Assembly: GCF_002847285.1 (NCBI RefSeq)
Contig: NZ_CP025407.1
Location: 62,001-126,000 of the forward strand
From: Streptomyces sp. CMB-StM0423
Lineage (GTDB): Bacteria > Actinomycetota > Actinomycetes > Streptomycetales > Streptomycetaceae
Direction: 5' to 3'
DNA length: 64,000 nt
Position 1 is the first letter of the stretch; each line of letters opens with the position of its first letter. The notes beneath the pieces are model-generated. The model did no database searches and was not told the DNA's origin. It saw only the letters and a list, made by a program, of their open reading frames with translations. Positions 1 to 8,061 of this stretch are shown one piece after another. Made by a program: the position numbers and the translations under genes.

Positions 1-612
1 AAGGATCCGGTGGCGGCGACGTTCTGGCTGCGGCACCGGCACGACGAGCTGGTGGCGCGGTGGGCGCGGGCGGTGGGCCCTGACCGGCTGACGGTGGTGG
101 TGGTCGACGAGACCGACCGCGACATGCAGTTGCGGGTCTTCGAGGAGCTGCTGGGGGTCGCGGCGGGGACGCTGGTGCCGGAGGACGGGGTGATCAACCG
201 CTCGCTGACGCTCGGCGAGGTGGAGCTGCTGCGGCAGCTGAACATCGAGGCGGAGGCCCGCGGCTGGTCGGGCGACCGCTACCACAAGGTGATCCGCAAC
301 GGCGTGATGCGCCACCTCGACCAGACGTACGCACCCCCGCCGGACGCCCCCCGCATCACGACCCCGCGCTGGGCGACCCAGGCCGCGGCGGCGGTGGCGA
401 ACGAGATAGTCGCGGGCATCACCGCCGCCGGCGTCCGCGTAGCCGGCAACCTCCGCTCCCTTGCCCCGCCCCCGACACCCCCCACCGCCCCCTCCCCTGC
501 CCCGGCCGCCCCGCCGACGGCGACGCTCCCGGCGGAGGCCGCCGCGGCGGCGCTGTGGGGCGGTCTCCGGGCAGCGGCCCGCAAACCGAAGGCGCCCGCG
601 CACCACCGCTGA
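1..612 (+). CDS. Sulfotransferase-like protein, C-terminal part
   Basis: The reading frame is already open at the first base (Lys-Asp-Pro), so the gene begins before the window and only about the last 203 residues are present. The sequence WLRHRHDELVARWARAV followed by a LTVVVVDETD strand resembles the C-terminal region of actinobacterial sulfotransferase or P-loop family proteins, where a user-like DET/DxxD stretch follows the core sheet. The last 50 residues are a Pro/Ala-rich low-complexity tail ending in a basic stretch. The nucleotide-binding P-loop would lie upstream, so the family call cannot be confirmed here. No neighbour gives functional context, because the next 1.3 kb is decayed sequence. 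Confidence 0.55.
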   Translation, partial: KDPVAATFWLRHRHDELVARWARAVGPDRLTVVVVDETDRDMQLRVFEELLGVAAGTLVPEDGVINRSLTLGEVELLRQLNIEAEARGWSGDRYHKVIRNGVMRHLDQTYAPPPDAPRITTPRWATQAAAAVANEIVAGITAAGVRVAGNLRSLAPPPTPPTAPSPAPAAPPTATLPAEAAAAALWGGLRAAARKPKAPAHHR

Positions 613-939
613 TGAATCGCGTGGAAGTGGAGGACTTGTTCGCGTCGGAGTGTCCAGCCGGGAGGTGCTGTGACCTGAGCTGATGCGTCATGGGTGCTGT
701 CATAGGGGTGGACAGACAGACGTGAGTTTTTGAGGACACTTTGACGCGAGCCACCACCTACAGCCAGGGCAGGGCCCGCGTGGCGGGGCCGCCGGGCGAA
801 CAAGCCGGCCTGCCCGGGACCCGGCCCTCGCCCGCCCGGGTACGGTTCCGCAAGGCACACTCAGGCTCCGGGATCCGGGCGCGAAACCGGGGACGCCACC
901 TGGAGAAGGTGAGCTGGCGGCGGGCCGCCGGTCAGGGCT

Positions 940-1380
940 TCCAGGGCCACAGCCACGCCACCCGTAGACATCCCACTCCCTGTCAAGCGGTAGTGCGTCG
1001 AGGTCGGTCCCGTCCGCGTCTGTGTAGCGGTACGCCTCAAAGAAACTGTCGCAGAAGGGGTTCGACGGCTCGTCCGTGCTGAGCGGCGCGGGCAGGGCGA
1101 TGAGCACGCCCTCCCGTACGCCGAACACCGCCGGCGGCGCATAATGGCAGCGCATGCTCTTGCTGCTGTAGGCAAGTTGAACCTCGTACGAGGAAGGGCT
1201 TCATGTCCGCTTCCGTGGACGTCGAGTCGACCTTGGTGAGCCGGGCCCCGTACCTGTAGTCATCGAAGCTCATTCGCTTGTCGATGGCGCTGACGGTGAG
1301 GGTGTGGGCGGGCGCGGGCCTGGCACCGATCGAACCCAGCAGGCCAGGCGCCGCCTGGGGCAGCCCAGTTGTGCGGATTC
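940..1380 (-). pseudogene. Frameshifted remnant of an unidentified gene
   Basis: Two minus-strand frames join into one plausible protein. The first carries AHTLTVSAIDKRMSFDDYRYG and runs to MKPFLVRG. The second continues as VQLAYSSKSMRCHYAPPAVF and runs to a DREWDVYGW stretch. A one-base shift near position 1175 is needed to join them. Amino-acid composition is normal across the join, whereas the other frames are Arg/Pro-rich antisense noise. I do not recognise the family. No convincing start codon or ribosome binding site is visible and the 3' end is unclear, so this is a decayed fragment rather than a working gene. Confidence 0.35.
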
Positions 1381-1588
1381 TCGCCGCAGGGCGGGCGCCC
1401 AGGACGGACGATCCTGCGCCTCATTGAGCGACTCCCGGCGCGGACAGACCTACCGCAGGGCGGCGGCAGCCCCTGGTCGATCTGGGTGTCGATGTGGCAT
1501 GGCGCGCCACCGCTGTGCGGAAGCAGGATCCCGCTCTACTGCCCAGGGTCCGAGCTATGCGCGGCCGCCGTCTCCGCCATCGCAGAAC

Positions 1589-1700
1589 TCATGCGCCGTG
1601 GAACTCCCGGCGGGGCGGGATGGTCGCCAGGACGACGCCGGTCACCGGATCACGGTGCACGGGAACGTACAAGTCCCACTCGGCGTCACGGATCGTGAAC
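1589..1700 (-). pseudogene. Unidentified C-terminal fragment next to the IS scrap
   Basis: A short minus-strand frame reads RDAEWDLYVPVHRDPVTGVV and ends in a stop after REFHGA. It reads like a genuine protein C-terminus, but it has no start and collides with the transposase scrap at its upstream end. Family unknown. It is probably the tail of a gene cut by insertion or deletion. Confidence 0.25.
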
Positions 1701-1799
1701 CTTCGGCAGGTCGTGCGGCAGGAAGTCCCACTGACAGCCGGTCCGGTTCTGGTACAGGATCGCGTTGACGATCTCCCGCATCTCGTAGACGCCCGGTGG
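1686..1799 (-). mobile_element. IS5-family transposase scrap
   Basis: The minus strand encodes about 37 residues beginning PPGVYEMREIVNAILYQNRT and continuing GCQWDFLPHDLP before an early stop. This is the characteristic N-terminal segment of IS5-group transposases (the DUF4096-like region, normally about 30 residues from the start and followed by a DDE domain). The true start and the whole catalytic part are missing, and no terminal inverted repeats were found. The element is therefore dead and marks an old insertion or deletion point. Confidence 0.75.
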
Positions 1800-1989
1800 C
1801 GTTACTGCAGATCAGAGCATTTGGCGAGGAAATACCGCGAAGTGCACGGCCGTTGCAGGCAGGACGGCCGCCCGCCGGGCCAGGTGCGTATGCGACAGGA
1901 GCAACACCCCGTTCACAGATGTCTCCTGAGCGCCTAGAGTGACGCACGCCCCCCTCAGTAGTGCCTTTACGACGCCTGAGGAGCAGTGA

Positions 1990-3183
1990 ATGTCCGCACG
2001 AAATTGGGTCGCCGCACTGGCGAGCACCGCCCTGGTCGCCGGCCTCTCCACCGTCGCCGCCAACGCCGCCGACAATCCCACCGCCGGCGCGATCCCGCCC
2101 GTGTCGCACTGCGGCACCGAGGCATCCGGATCCGGCAACAACGGCTTCGTCAACTACCGGCAACTGACCACCGCTCTCCAGCAGTTGGAGACCAGCACCG
2201 GCGGCATCGTCGACGTGGAGGTGGCCGGGTACTCCAACCAGGGCCGCGCCATCCACACCGCGCGCGTCGGCGAGGGCGACAAGGTCGTGTACGTGCAGAC
2301 GCAGATCCACGGCAACGAGATGCACGGCACCGAGGCGGCCCTGGAGCTGCTCAAGCGGTGGGGCTCCAACACCCCGGAGGCCAAGAAGCTGCGGGAGAAC
2401 GTCACCGTGGTGGTCGTCCCCCGGCTGAACGTCGACGGAGGCGAGCTCGACCAGCGGCAGAACGACATGACCTGGAACGAGGTCGTCGCCGACTTCCCGC
2501 AGCTATCGGGTGCGTCCCCGGCGTGGAACTACAACTCCCGGGTCGGCGGTTTCGACATCAACCGTGACTTCAACCCGAACCTGGACTACGTTCCCGCCGC
2601 CGAGGACTTCCCGGGCAACAGCGCCGACACCGGCTGGTACATCACTCCCGAGGCGCAGACCTCCCGCAATGTCTACCGTTCGCTGGAGCAGGAGTTCGGC
2701 ACGGTCGATTACTTCGTCGACCTGCACAACCAGTGGTCCTGCTACGCCACCGAAGACATGGAGAGCATGTCGCCGCTGTCCATCTCGGCCAAGTTCATCG
2801 ACAACCCGGCCGAGTTCGGCAACTGGCCCAAGTTCGACCTGGACGCCTCCAAGCGGGCCAACGTCGCCGTCTACCAGGCGCTCCAGGAGCGGGGCAAGTC
2901 CGGCTACGGCAAGCTGACCCTCTACCCCCAGTCCACCAACCTGCCGGGCACCGCGCTCGGTTCGTACCAGCTTCGCGGCTCTGCGGTGGTTCTCTTCGAG
3001 ACGTCCTCGCAGACCCAGTACGACGGCATGAAGCGCAACGGCATGCTCACCGAGCAAGTCGAGACCGGGCTCGGCGGCCTGGTCGACGCCGTCGCGGACG
3101 GCTCGGTGAACTCCCTCGACACGGGCGTCTACGACGCCATCCCGAACCGCGTCACGCTGCCTTCCGACGGCCCCCGCTCCTGA
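1990..3183 (+). CDS. Secreted M14-family zinc carboxypeptidase
   Basis: A 397-residue exported metallopeptidase predicted to remove C-terminal amino acids from peptides outside the cell. A Sec signal peptide covers residues 1-27 and ends ANA-AD. The M14 metal site is visible: His107 and Glu110 in the HGNE motif and His246 in the DLHNQ motif. The substrate carboxylate-binding NRD lies at 191-193 and the probable catalytic Glu337 sits in VVLFETSS. Length fits secreted actinobacterial M14 enzymes without accessory domains. The ATG start is supported by a GAGGAG-like Shine-Dalgarno about 8 bases upstream and an immediate signal peptide. The gene stands alone between decayed regions and appears intact. 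Confidence 0.9.
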   Translation: MSARNWVAALASTALVAGLSTVAANAADNPTAGAIPPVSHCGTEASGSGNNGFVNYRQLTTALQQLETSTGGIVDVEVAGYSNQGRAIHTARVGEGDKVVYVQTQIHGNEMHGTEAALELLKRWGSNTPEAKKLRENVTVVVVPRLNVDGGELDQRQNDMTWNEVVADFPQLSGASPAWNYNSRVGGFDINRDFNPNLDYVPAAEDFPGNSADTGWYITPEAQTSRNVYRSLEQEFGTVDYFVDLHNQWSCYATEDMESMSPLSISAKFIDNPAEFGNWPKFDLDASKRANVAVYQALQERGKSGYGKLTLYPQSTNLPGTALGSYQLRGSAVVLFETSSQTQYDGMKRNGMLTEQVETGLGGLVDAVADGSVNSLDTGVYDAIPNRVTLPSDGPRS

Positions 3184-3224
3184 CGGAGCGGACGGCCCGC
3201 GGCATCGCCCGGTGATCCGGTACA

Positions 3225-3494
3225 GTGCAAGAACTGGCCGACACAGCGCGGATGTCGCGGGCCACGCTCTCCCGCCGCTTCGCCACCCTCGTCAGGCAGC
3301 CGCCGTTGATGTACCTGACGTGGTGGCGGATGAACCTTGCGGCCCGGTTGCTGGAGGCCGACCCGGCCGCCCGGCTCGATGCCGTGGCCACCCGTGTCGG
3401 CTACTCCTCCGACTTCGCCTTCGCCGCCGCGTTCACACGCCACTTCGGTCTCTCCCCCGGCAGATACCGCCGACGCGCGACGACTCGCACCTAG
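3225..3494 (+). pseudogene. AraC-family regulator, C-terminal remnant
   Basis: This frame encodes only the last ~89 residues of an AraC-type regulator. It covers part of the first helix-turn-helix (VQELADTARMSRATLSRRF) and the full second one (VGYSSDFAFAAAFTRHFGLS). The family is normally about 290-320 residues, with an N-terminal cupin sensing domain that is absent here. The GTG that could start it lies inside the conserved WTVQELA block, so the start is fortuitous and there is no ribosome binding site. The upstream junction lies within 40 bases of the carboxypeptidase stop, which suggests a deletion removed the 5' part. Confidence 0.75.
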
Positions 3495-3558
3495 CTGATC
3501 ACGGCCAAGCGGGCCCCGGGGGCAGGTTCGTCCGCGAGCCTCCGGTTACGCCATTGGA

Positions 3559-4362
3559 GTGGCTAAAGTTACTGAATCAGCACTTCCCTTCAGATACGCC
3601 GTTGATCCGGATATGGATCCACGACACTCCTGGGTGCAGAATCGGGCGATTGCCGAGGAGTTCTGCTATTACGACGAGCAGGTCAGGATCGCCCAGACGG
3701 TACTTGCCCAGGCCCAGAGCGCACGCCAGCACGCGTTGGCCGCTTTCGCGGTCAGCCTCGGGCGGGACCGCTCGGCGGCCGACTTGCTGGGGCTGGCCGA
3801 GCGCGATGTGCGGGCCGCGCGCCGCAGCGTCGGCAGGAAAGAAGCCCGCAGTGTGGCCGACGAGTTGCTGGCTTCCTTCCACCAGCGCGCCACCCGGGAA
3901 GGTTCCGAAGGCGGTGGCCGTACGGACGAATCCGATGCGCCGGCGCCCGCCGGTCCGCTGCCGCTGTCGGCGATGGACGAGGCGCTGGCGGAGGGCTGGC
4001 GCAGCGGCGTGGACCTGCACGCGCTGGCCGCGGAGGCCGGCGTGGAGGTGAATACCGTGGTCGACCGCCTCAAGACGCTCTCCACCCAGGGGCTTCTCCC
4101 TGATCCCGACTCTCCGACCATTCCCCGCGGGAGGCATCGCCGCACCGATAACTCCGGGCACCTCTTCCCCGGGTCTGCGCCCGCCGGGCAGCAGAAGGTG
4201 CGGGATGTCGAGGCAGCCCGCGCGGACGTGCCGCTGGATCCCTGGGCCGACTGGGAAACCGAGTTCTCCGCCCACGCGGCGTGCCCACCCCCGATGCCGC
4301 ATGTCGAGGCCGACCCCTCGCAAGGCCGCATGCTCATCACCATGGTGGTACCGAAAACATAA
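3559..4362 (+). CDS. Conserved hypothetical protein with a possible HTH segment
   Basis: A 267-residue cytoplasmic protein of unknown function. No signal peptide or membrane span is seen. Residues ~25-105 are Ala/Arg/Glu-rich helices, probably a coiled coil, containing EEFCYYDEQVRIAQTVLAQA. A segment near residues 140-180 (EALAEGWRSGVDLHALAAEA followed by VEVNTVVDRLKTL) looks like a helix-turn-helix or a small helical repeat. The C-terminal third is acidic and Pro-rich. The GTG start overlaps a GGAG that may act as a weak Shine-Dalgarno. A long antisense frame exists, but its composition is less natural. The DNA is slightly less GC-rich than its surroundings near the 5' end. Confidence 0.6.
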   Translation: MAKVTESALPFRYAVDPDMDPRHSWVQNRAIAEEFCYYDEQVRIAQTVLAQAQSARQHALAAFAVSLGRDRSAADLLGLAERDVRAARRSVGRKEARSVADELLASFHQRATREGSEGGGRTDESDAPAPAGPLPLSAMDEALAEGWRSGVDLHALAAEAGVEVNTVVDRLKTLSTQGLLPDPDSPTIPRGRHRRTDNSGHLFPGSAPAGQQKVRDVEAARADVPLDPWADWETEFSAHAACPPPMPHVEADPSQGRMLITMVVPKT

Positions 4363-4512
4363 GCAGAGCCGTATCGGTTCGTGCCCGTCAACCGTGGGTC
4401 GTGAGCAGCAGGGTGTCCTTGTCCGGGCGGGCGGCTGATCCACGCCCGCGGCACGGGCGGTGGCGAGAGCCTGCCCACCGAACCCGTAGGGTCCCGAGCG
4501 AAGCGCATGAAG

Positions 4513-4545
4513 ACGGCGGTCCGGGCGGGGGGCCCGGACCGCCGT
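4513..4545 (-). terminator. Strong hairpin terminator after the DoxX-like gene
   Basis: A 14-bp perfect stem (ACGGCGGTCCGGGC and its complement) with a five-base G loop lies 17 bases beyond the stop of the downstream minus-strand gene. There is no long T run, as is usual for actinobacterial terminators. It could also stop readthrough from the plus-strand gene. Confidence 0.7.
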
Positions 4546-4561
4546 GTCGGGGGGTGTGTGG

Positions 4562-5194
4562 TTACTGGAGGGAGCGGTGGTCTCGGATGACGGGGAGCCG
4601 GGACCAGGTGCGGCCCATGCCCCAGGTGTGGCCGGCGTAGGTGACGGCGAGGGCGACGGCCACGGCCGCGTAGATGACGTGGTAGTCGATCACGGGGTTC
4701 GTCGACATGCTCGGCGAGCCGTCCGACAGATGCTTCGCCGGCGGCCACTCCGCGATCCACATCAGCGCCATCATCACCGTGGTCCCCGCCGCGGCCAGCC
4801 GCAGCGCCACGCCGAGGACCAGGGCGAGGCCGATGCCGAGCAGACCGAGCATGAACAGCCAGTCCGCCCAGGCATCCCCTGCCCAGGAGTGGAAGGTGTC
4901 CTCCATCGGGCCGACCGCCACGCTGCCGAGGAAGCCCTCGGTGGGTGAGCCCCCGTCGACCCAGGCGCCGTTGCCGGGGGTCGAGTAGCCGAGGCCGAAG
5001 ACCTTGTCCAGGAAGGCCCAGAGGAACACGAGACCGGTGATCATCCGGACGCCGGCCAGGACGTAGCCGACCACCGGGGACGTGACCCTCTCACCCGTCG
5101 CCGCCTCGGTGCCGGTCCCGTTCGTCGAGCGCGCCGCACGCCGCTGCGGCAGGCGGAGGGCGGAGTGCCGTGGGGGCTGCTGGTGCACTGCCAT
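4562..5194 (-). CDS. DoxX-family integral membrane protein
   Basis: A 210-residue inner-membrane protein. A basic ~38-residue cytoplasmic N-terminus is followed by four hydrophobic spans, at about 40-60 (PVVGYVLAGVRMITGLVFLW), 110-130, 132-150 and 172-190. The FLWAFLDKVFGLGY motif in the first span and the overall pattern match the DoxX/DoxD family, which is linked to quinone-dependent redox reactions and oxidative-stress responses; the exact substrate is unknown. An AAAAGGGAG Shine-Dalgarno precedes the ATG. It lies upstream of a universal stress gene on the same strand but is separated by 155 bases that hold a DevR-like site, so it probably has its own promoter. Confidence 0.8.
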   Translation of the reverse strand: MAVHQQPPRHSALRLPQRRAARSTNGTGTEAATGERVTSPVVGYVLAGVRMITGLVFLWAFLDKVFGLGYSTPGNGAWVDGGSPTEGFLGSVAVGPMEDTFHSWAGDAWADWLFMLGLLGIGLALVLGVALRLAAAGTTVMMALMWIAEWPPAKHLSDGSPSMSTNPVIDYHVIYAAVAVALAVTYAGHTWGMGRTWSRLPVIRDHRSLQ

Positions 5195-5299
5195 GGTGTG
5201 CGCTCCCTTTTGCGTGAGATCTCGTTGCCATCCGGTCGGTGCACCTCCAATCTCCCGCTGGGGCGCTGTCTGCGGATGGTCTGACGAGGGCGTTCGTAC

Positions 5300-5315
5300 G
5301 GGGCCGAAGGTCGCC
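5300..5315 (-). promoter_or_regulatory. Candidate DevR/OsdR-type box upstream of the DoxX-like gene
   Basis: On the minus strand this reads GGCGACCTTCGGCCCC, resembling the GGGAC-N4-GGCCC form of DosR/DevR boxes. It lies about 106 bases upstream of the DoxX-like start, and similar sites precede two other stress-type units nearby. By-eye match only. Confidence 0.35.
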
Positions 5316-5349
5316 GAAGCGTAGGGCTCATCGGGCCCGGCGCTGCGGC

Positions 5350-6120
5350 CTAGTGGGCGGGCACGAGGACGATCGGGCAGTCGGCTGGCTGCAGGACTGC
5401 CCGTGCCGCGGTGTGCCGGCCCCGGCTCGGCCGGCAGGCGGCGACCACGAGCAGCGCTTCGCCGGTGTCCGGGGGCGGTGGGGCGCCGGCCGGTGGGGCG
5501 GGGCGGGCGCGGGGCGGGCGGGGTGTGTCCGAGGGGGGCGGCGGGTGGGCGGGGGTGGGGGCGGTGTGCCGCGGGGGCGTGGTGTTGAGGGCCGGGGGCG
5601 GTGTGTGCATGCGCGCGTGCCGCACGCGGAGTTCCACGCCGCGGCGCTGGGCCTCCGCGAAGGCGAACACGGCCGCGTCCACGTCACCGCCGCCGGCGAT
5701 GAGCAGCACGAAACCGCCGCCCTGAGCGGGTCGCCGGCCCCTTCGCCCGCCGCGGGCGACCAGCACCGGCCCGTGCGCCCGTGCGATGACGCGCCTGCTG
5801 ACCGAACCGGTCAGCAGGCCGGCGACGCCGCCGTGTTCGCGGCAGCCGACGACAGTGAGGGCGGCCGACCGGCCGCGGCGGAGCAACGCCCGTGCCGGGT
5901 CGCCGGCTTCCGGCAGGGCGGAGGTGGGAAGTTCCGGGTGCCGGGCCCGTACGCGGTCCTGCGCGGCGGTCAGGACGGGCGCGGCGGCGTCGGTGTCCGG
6001 GAGGGCGTAGACGATCTCCAACTCGGCACGGCGCAGCACCGCTTCCTCCGCCGCCAGGTCCAGGGCCCGTACCGCGGGCAGCGAACCGTCGAAGCCCACC
6101 ACCACTCGCTCTGCGCTCAT
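5350..6120 (-). CDS. Universal stress protein with degenerate second domain
   Basis: A 256-residue cytoplasmic UspA-type protein. Residues 1-130 form a standard ATP-binding Usp domain, with GFDGS at 9-13 and the signature HGGVAGLLTGSVSRRVIARA near 95-115. Tandem-Usp proteins of Streptomyces are normally about 290-300 residues. Here the second domain starts normally (FVLLIAGGG), then collapses into a ~50-residue Pro-rich stretch (about 165-215), and regains only the final strand (VVAACRPSRG to IVLVPAH). The Pro tract corresponds to a very G-rich plus-strand sequence. The context (DoxX-like, CNB protein, DevR-like regulator) points to a hypoxia or dormancy response. The second domain probably no longer binds ATP. 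Confidence 0.85.
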   Translation of the reverse strand: MSAERVVVGFDGSLPAVRALDLAAEEAVLRRAELEIVYALPDTDAAAPVLTAAQDRVRARHPELPTSALPEAGDPARALLRRGRSAALTVVGCREHGGVAGLLTGSVSRRVIARAHGPVLVARGGRRGRRPAQGGGFVLLIAGGGDVDAAVFAFAEAQRRGVELRVRHARMHTPPPALNTTPPRHTAPTPAHPPPPSDTPRPPRARPAPPAGAPPPPDTGEALLVVAACRPSRGRHTAARAVLQPADCPIVLVPAH

Positions 6121-6320
6121 CGCACTGCCTTCCGCCGACGGGACGTGACACCGCCGAGCATGAACAGGAGACGCGTACGGGCGAAGGGGCGTTTCGGGGT
6201 CCGGTCGGGGGCGGACGTTCCCCCTGCGGCAGGGCGGTTCGGGTTCGGCCAGGCTCCGGGCACGCGTACGCGCGCGGCGGAGGGGCGGCCGTCTCCGGGG
6301 ACCTGGCGGCCGGTCGTGGC

Positions 6321-6335
6321 GGGTCCATCGGCCCT
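6321..6335. promoter_or_regulatory. Candidate DevR/OsdR-type box in the usp/CNB divergent region
   Basis: GGGTCCATCGGCCCT lies in the 317-base gap between the divergently transcribed universal stress gene and the cyclic-nucleotide-binding gene. It resembles DosR-type boxes and the two other sites in this island. The rest of the gap is GC-rich with no ORF I would support. Confidence 0.35.
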
Positions 6336-6437
6336 CCGGACGCGCCCGGACGGCACCTGAGGCGTACGGGGCCGGCGCCGGATTCTGGTCGTGGCCCCAG
6401 TGCCAGCAGGGGGACCACGACCGGAGGGAGACACGCC

Positions 6438-6899
6438 GTGATCAACACGAGTGCCGGGCTGCTCGGTGCACTGCAGCCCGGGACACGGGAACGACTCCTG
6501 GAAACCGCGCGGAGCGTGGCCTTCGACGCCGGACAGCGGATCTTCGACGAAGGGCAGCGCGCCGACCGGTTCTGGATACTTCACACCGGCTCCGTCACCC
6601 TCGACGTGCATGTGCCTGGGCGCCGGGCCGCCACCGTGGAGACCCTCGGTTCCGGCGACTTGCTGGGCTGGTCCTGGCTGTTCCCGCCCTATCAGTGGCA
6701 TCTGGGGGCGCAGGCCCTGAGCCCGGTGCGTGCCCTGGAGTTCGACGCCCGGGTGGTACGGGCCCTGTGCGAGGCGGATCCCGTCACCGGCCGGGCCGTC
6801 GCCCGGCGGGTCGCCGAGATCATCGGCCACCGGCTGCAGTCAGCCCGCACCCGCCTACTCGACCTGTACGGACCCCACGGCAGCGGGGCACGGCCCTGA
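6438..6899 (+). CDS. Stand-alone cyclic-nucleotide-binding (Crp-like) domain protein
   Basis: A 153-residue protein consisting of a single cNMP-binding beta-roll and its C-helix. Visible family features are the GQRIFDEGQRADRFWILHTG start of the roll and the GSGDLLGWSWLFPP phosphate-binding-cassette region. The canonical RxA-type cassette is replaced by a WSWLF version known from actinobacterial CNB proteins, so the ligand may not be cAMP. No DNA-binding HTH follows, unlike Crp/Fnr regulators of about 220 residues, so it probably acts by protein contact. The GTG start has a GGAGGGAG Shine-Dalgarno. It is divergent from the universal stress gene and shares its promoter region. A terminator overlaps the stop codon. 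Confidence 0.8.
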   Translation: MINTSAGLLGALQPGTRERLLETARSVAFDAGQRIFDEGQRADRFWILHTGSVTLDVHVPGRRAATVETLGSGDLLGWSWLFPPYQWHLGAQALSPVRALEFDARVVRALCEADPVTGRAVARRVAEIIGHRLQSARTRLLDLYGPHGSGARP

Positions 6900-6933
6900 C
6901 CCTGCCGGGGCGCCCGCAGGGAGGGTCAGGGCC
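6892..6933 (+). terminator. Terminator overlapping the CNB stop codon
   Basis: A perfect 12-bp inverted repeat (GGCCCTGACCCT and its complement) begins inside the last codons of the cyclic-nucleotide-binding gene. Its 18-base loop can form a further CCTGC/GCAGG stem. Confidence 0.65.
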
Positions 6934-7765
6934 GCGAGTAGGCGGCGAACTCCCGCCGGGTGTGGCCCTGACCACGCCGGACAGCGCAGCCCCCCGTGCA
7001 GGCAGGCCCCGTCAACCGCCGCCAGGCGGCGGCGGGCGGCGAACTCCCGCCCGGCCGGGCCAGGACCGCCGGGCGGCGCAGCGGTCTTCGTGATCGCCCG
7101 TGCTCGGCGAACGCCACCTCCAGCACGGTCGGGCGCCCCTCGCGGCCGAACATGCGCGGCAGGTCGTTCGGTGGCGGGCGGTAACGCAGCGGCAAATGGC
7201 CAGCGGTGAGCAGCCGGGTTCCGGTGCGCTGGCGGTGGTGGTTCCATCAGTCAGAGTGAAAGCGTCCCGGGGTTCTCCCGCGAAGAGGGACAGTCCCTGC
7301 GAAGACGGTCCCTCTTCTGCAACGGGTGCGCGTCAACACACCACTGTTCCCTGGATGCATGGTTTGCGGCCAGTAGCAGGTCAGGGAGTCCGCCCCGGGC
7401 GAGCTCTGTCGCTCGGGGCTGAGGTTCACCATCCTGCTTGCGTCATCGCCGGGGCTATACACCTCGAACACTGTTGAGCCGAGGAACGATGCCGCCCGGT
7501 GTCCATTCAGGCGAACCATCTGGTCAGTACACCGTCTGGCCGCCTCTCAGACGGCTGCTGAGCGATCTCCGGGCTTGGAACACCAATGAGCCGGGCCGGT
7601 GCATGCCTCGCAAGCCTCGTGCCATGCTGCACTCATCTCGGAAGCCGGCGCAGCGTCAACTGCGCACACGGCACCGGGGTTTGCGGCCAGTAGCACGTTC
7701 ACTGTGTGGCCGATCGGTGTGCTTGATACTGACCGGTCGCCCGTCTGAGGGAGGCATAACCCGTC
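6934..7765. other. 830-base region without a convincing gene
   Basis: No frame here has both a plausible start and protein-like composition. The region contains two diverged copies of a GGCGGCGAACTCCCGCC-type segment (near 6942 and 7033). It also contains an exact 18-base direct repeat, GGTTTGCGGCCAGTAGCA, at 7361-7378 and 7678-7695, each preceded by a GCGTCAAC motif. The second copy lies about 70 bases upstream of the next gene and may be part of its promoter or operator. Confidence 0.5.
7361..7695 (+). repeat. 18-base direct repeat pair (7361-7378 and 7678-7695)
   Basis: GGTTTGCGGCCAGTAGCA occurs twice, 317 bases apart, with no other exact copy noticed in the window. The downstream copy sits in the leader of the small-membrane-protein/triple-HTH operon, so the motif may be a regulator-binding site. 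Confidence 0.5.
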
Positions 7766-8047
7766 ATGTCCGCTATCCGCCCTGGTGGTGCAGCGCCGCT
7801 CCACGACCGGTCCGGCCGGTCCGACCGTCAAGGCCGCGCGCCCGCCAGTGCCGCGCACGTCGCAGGCATCATTGCCTTTCCTCTTCTGGGCTCGGTCCTC
7901 GCCCTGACCGGTATGCCGGTACAGGATGTGCTCGTCCTGCTCGCCGGTTGCGGGGGGATCGGCGCGGCTGTCTTCGCTATCGGAGGCGGCGGCCGCCGCC
8001 TCCTTGAGGCCCTCGCCGCCGCACTGAATGCCGCGGCCGGCAAGTAA
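7766..8047 (+). CDS. Small membrane protein of unknown function
   Basis: A 93-residue protein with a polar, Arg-rich N-terminus (about 28 residues). Two hydrophobic spans follow, at about 30-50 (HVAGIIAFPLLGSVLALTG) and 53-73 (VQDVLVLLAGCGGIGAAVFA), then a short amphipathic tail. There is no signal-peptide cleavage site. A GGGAGG Shine-Dalgarno stands about 9 bases before the ATG. The stop is 14 bases upstream of the triple-HTH regulator, so the two are almost certainly cotranscribed. It could be a small sensor, toxin-like or transfer-associated membrane protein; nothing in the sequence decides this. Confidence 0.6.
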   Translation: MSAIRPGGAAPLHDRSGRSDRQGRAPASAAHVAGIIAFPLLGSVLALTGMPVQDVLVLLAGCGGIGAAVFAIGGGGRRLLEALAAALNAAAGK

Positions 8048-8061
8048 GGTCGACGCCCGCC

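Noticed and set aside
3577..4443. A 288-residue minus-strand protein opposite the hypothetical gene
   Set aside because: The plus-strand frame has balanced composition and helical patterning; the minus frame is Arg/Gly/His-rich with no motif.
6926..7195. An 89-residue minus-strand gene
   Set aside because: No ribosome binding site, Arg/Pro-rich second half, and it contains local DNA repeats; not convincing as protein.
7361..7695. CRISPR array from the repeated 18-mers
   Set aside because: Only two copies, 317 bases apart, with no regular spacers and no cas genes.
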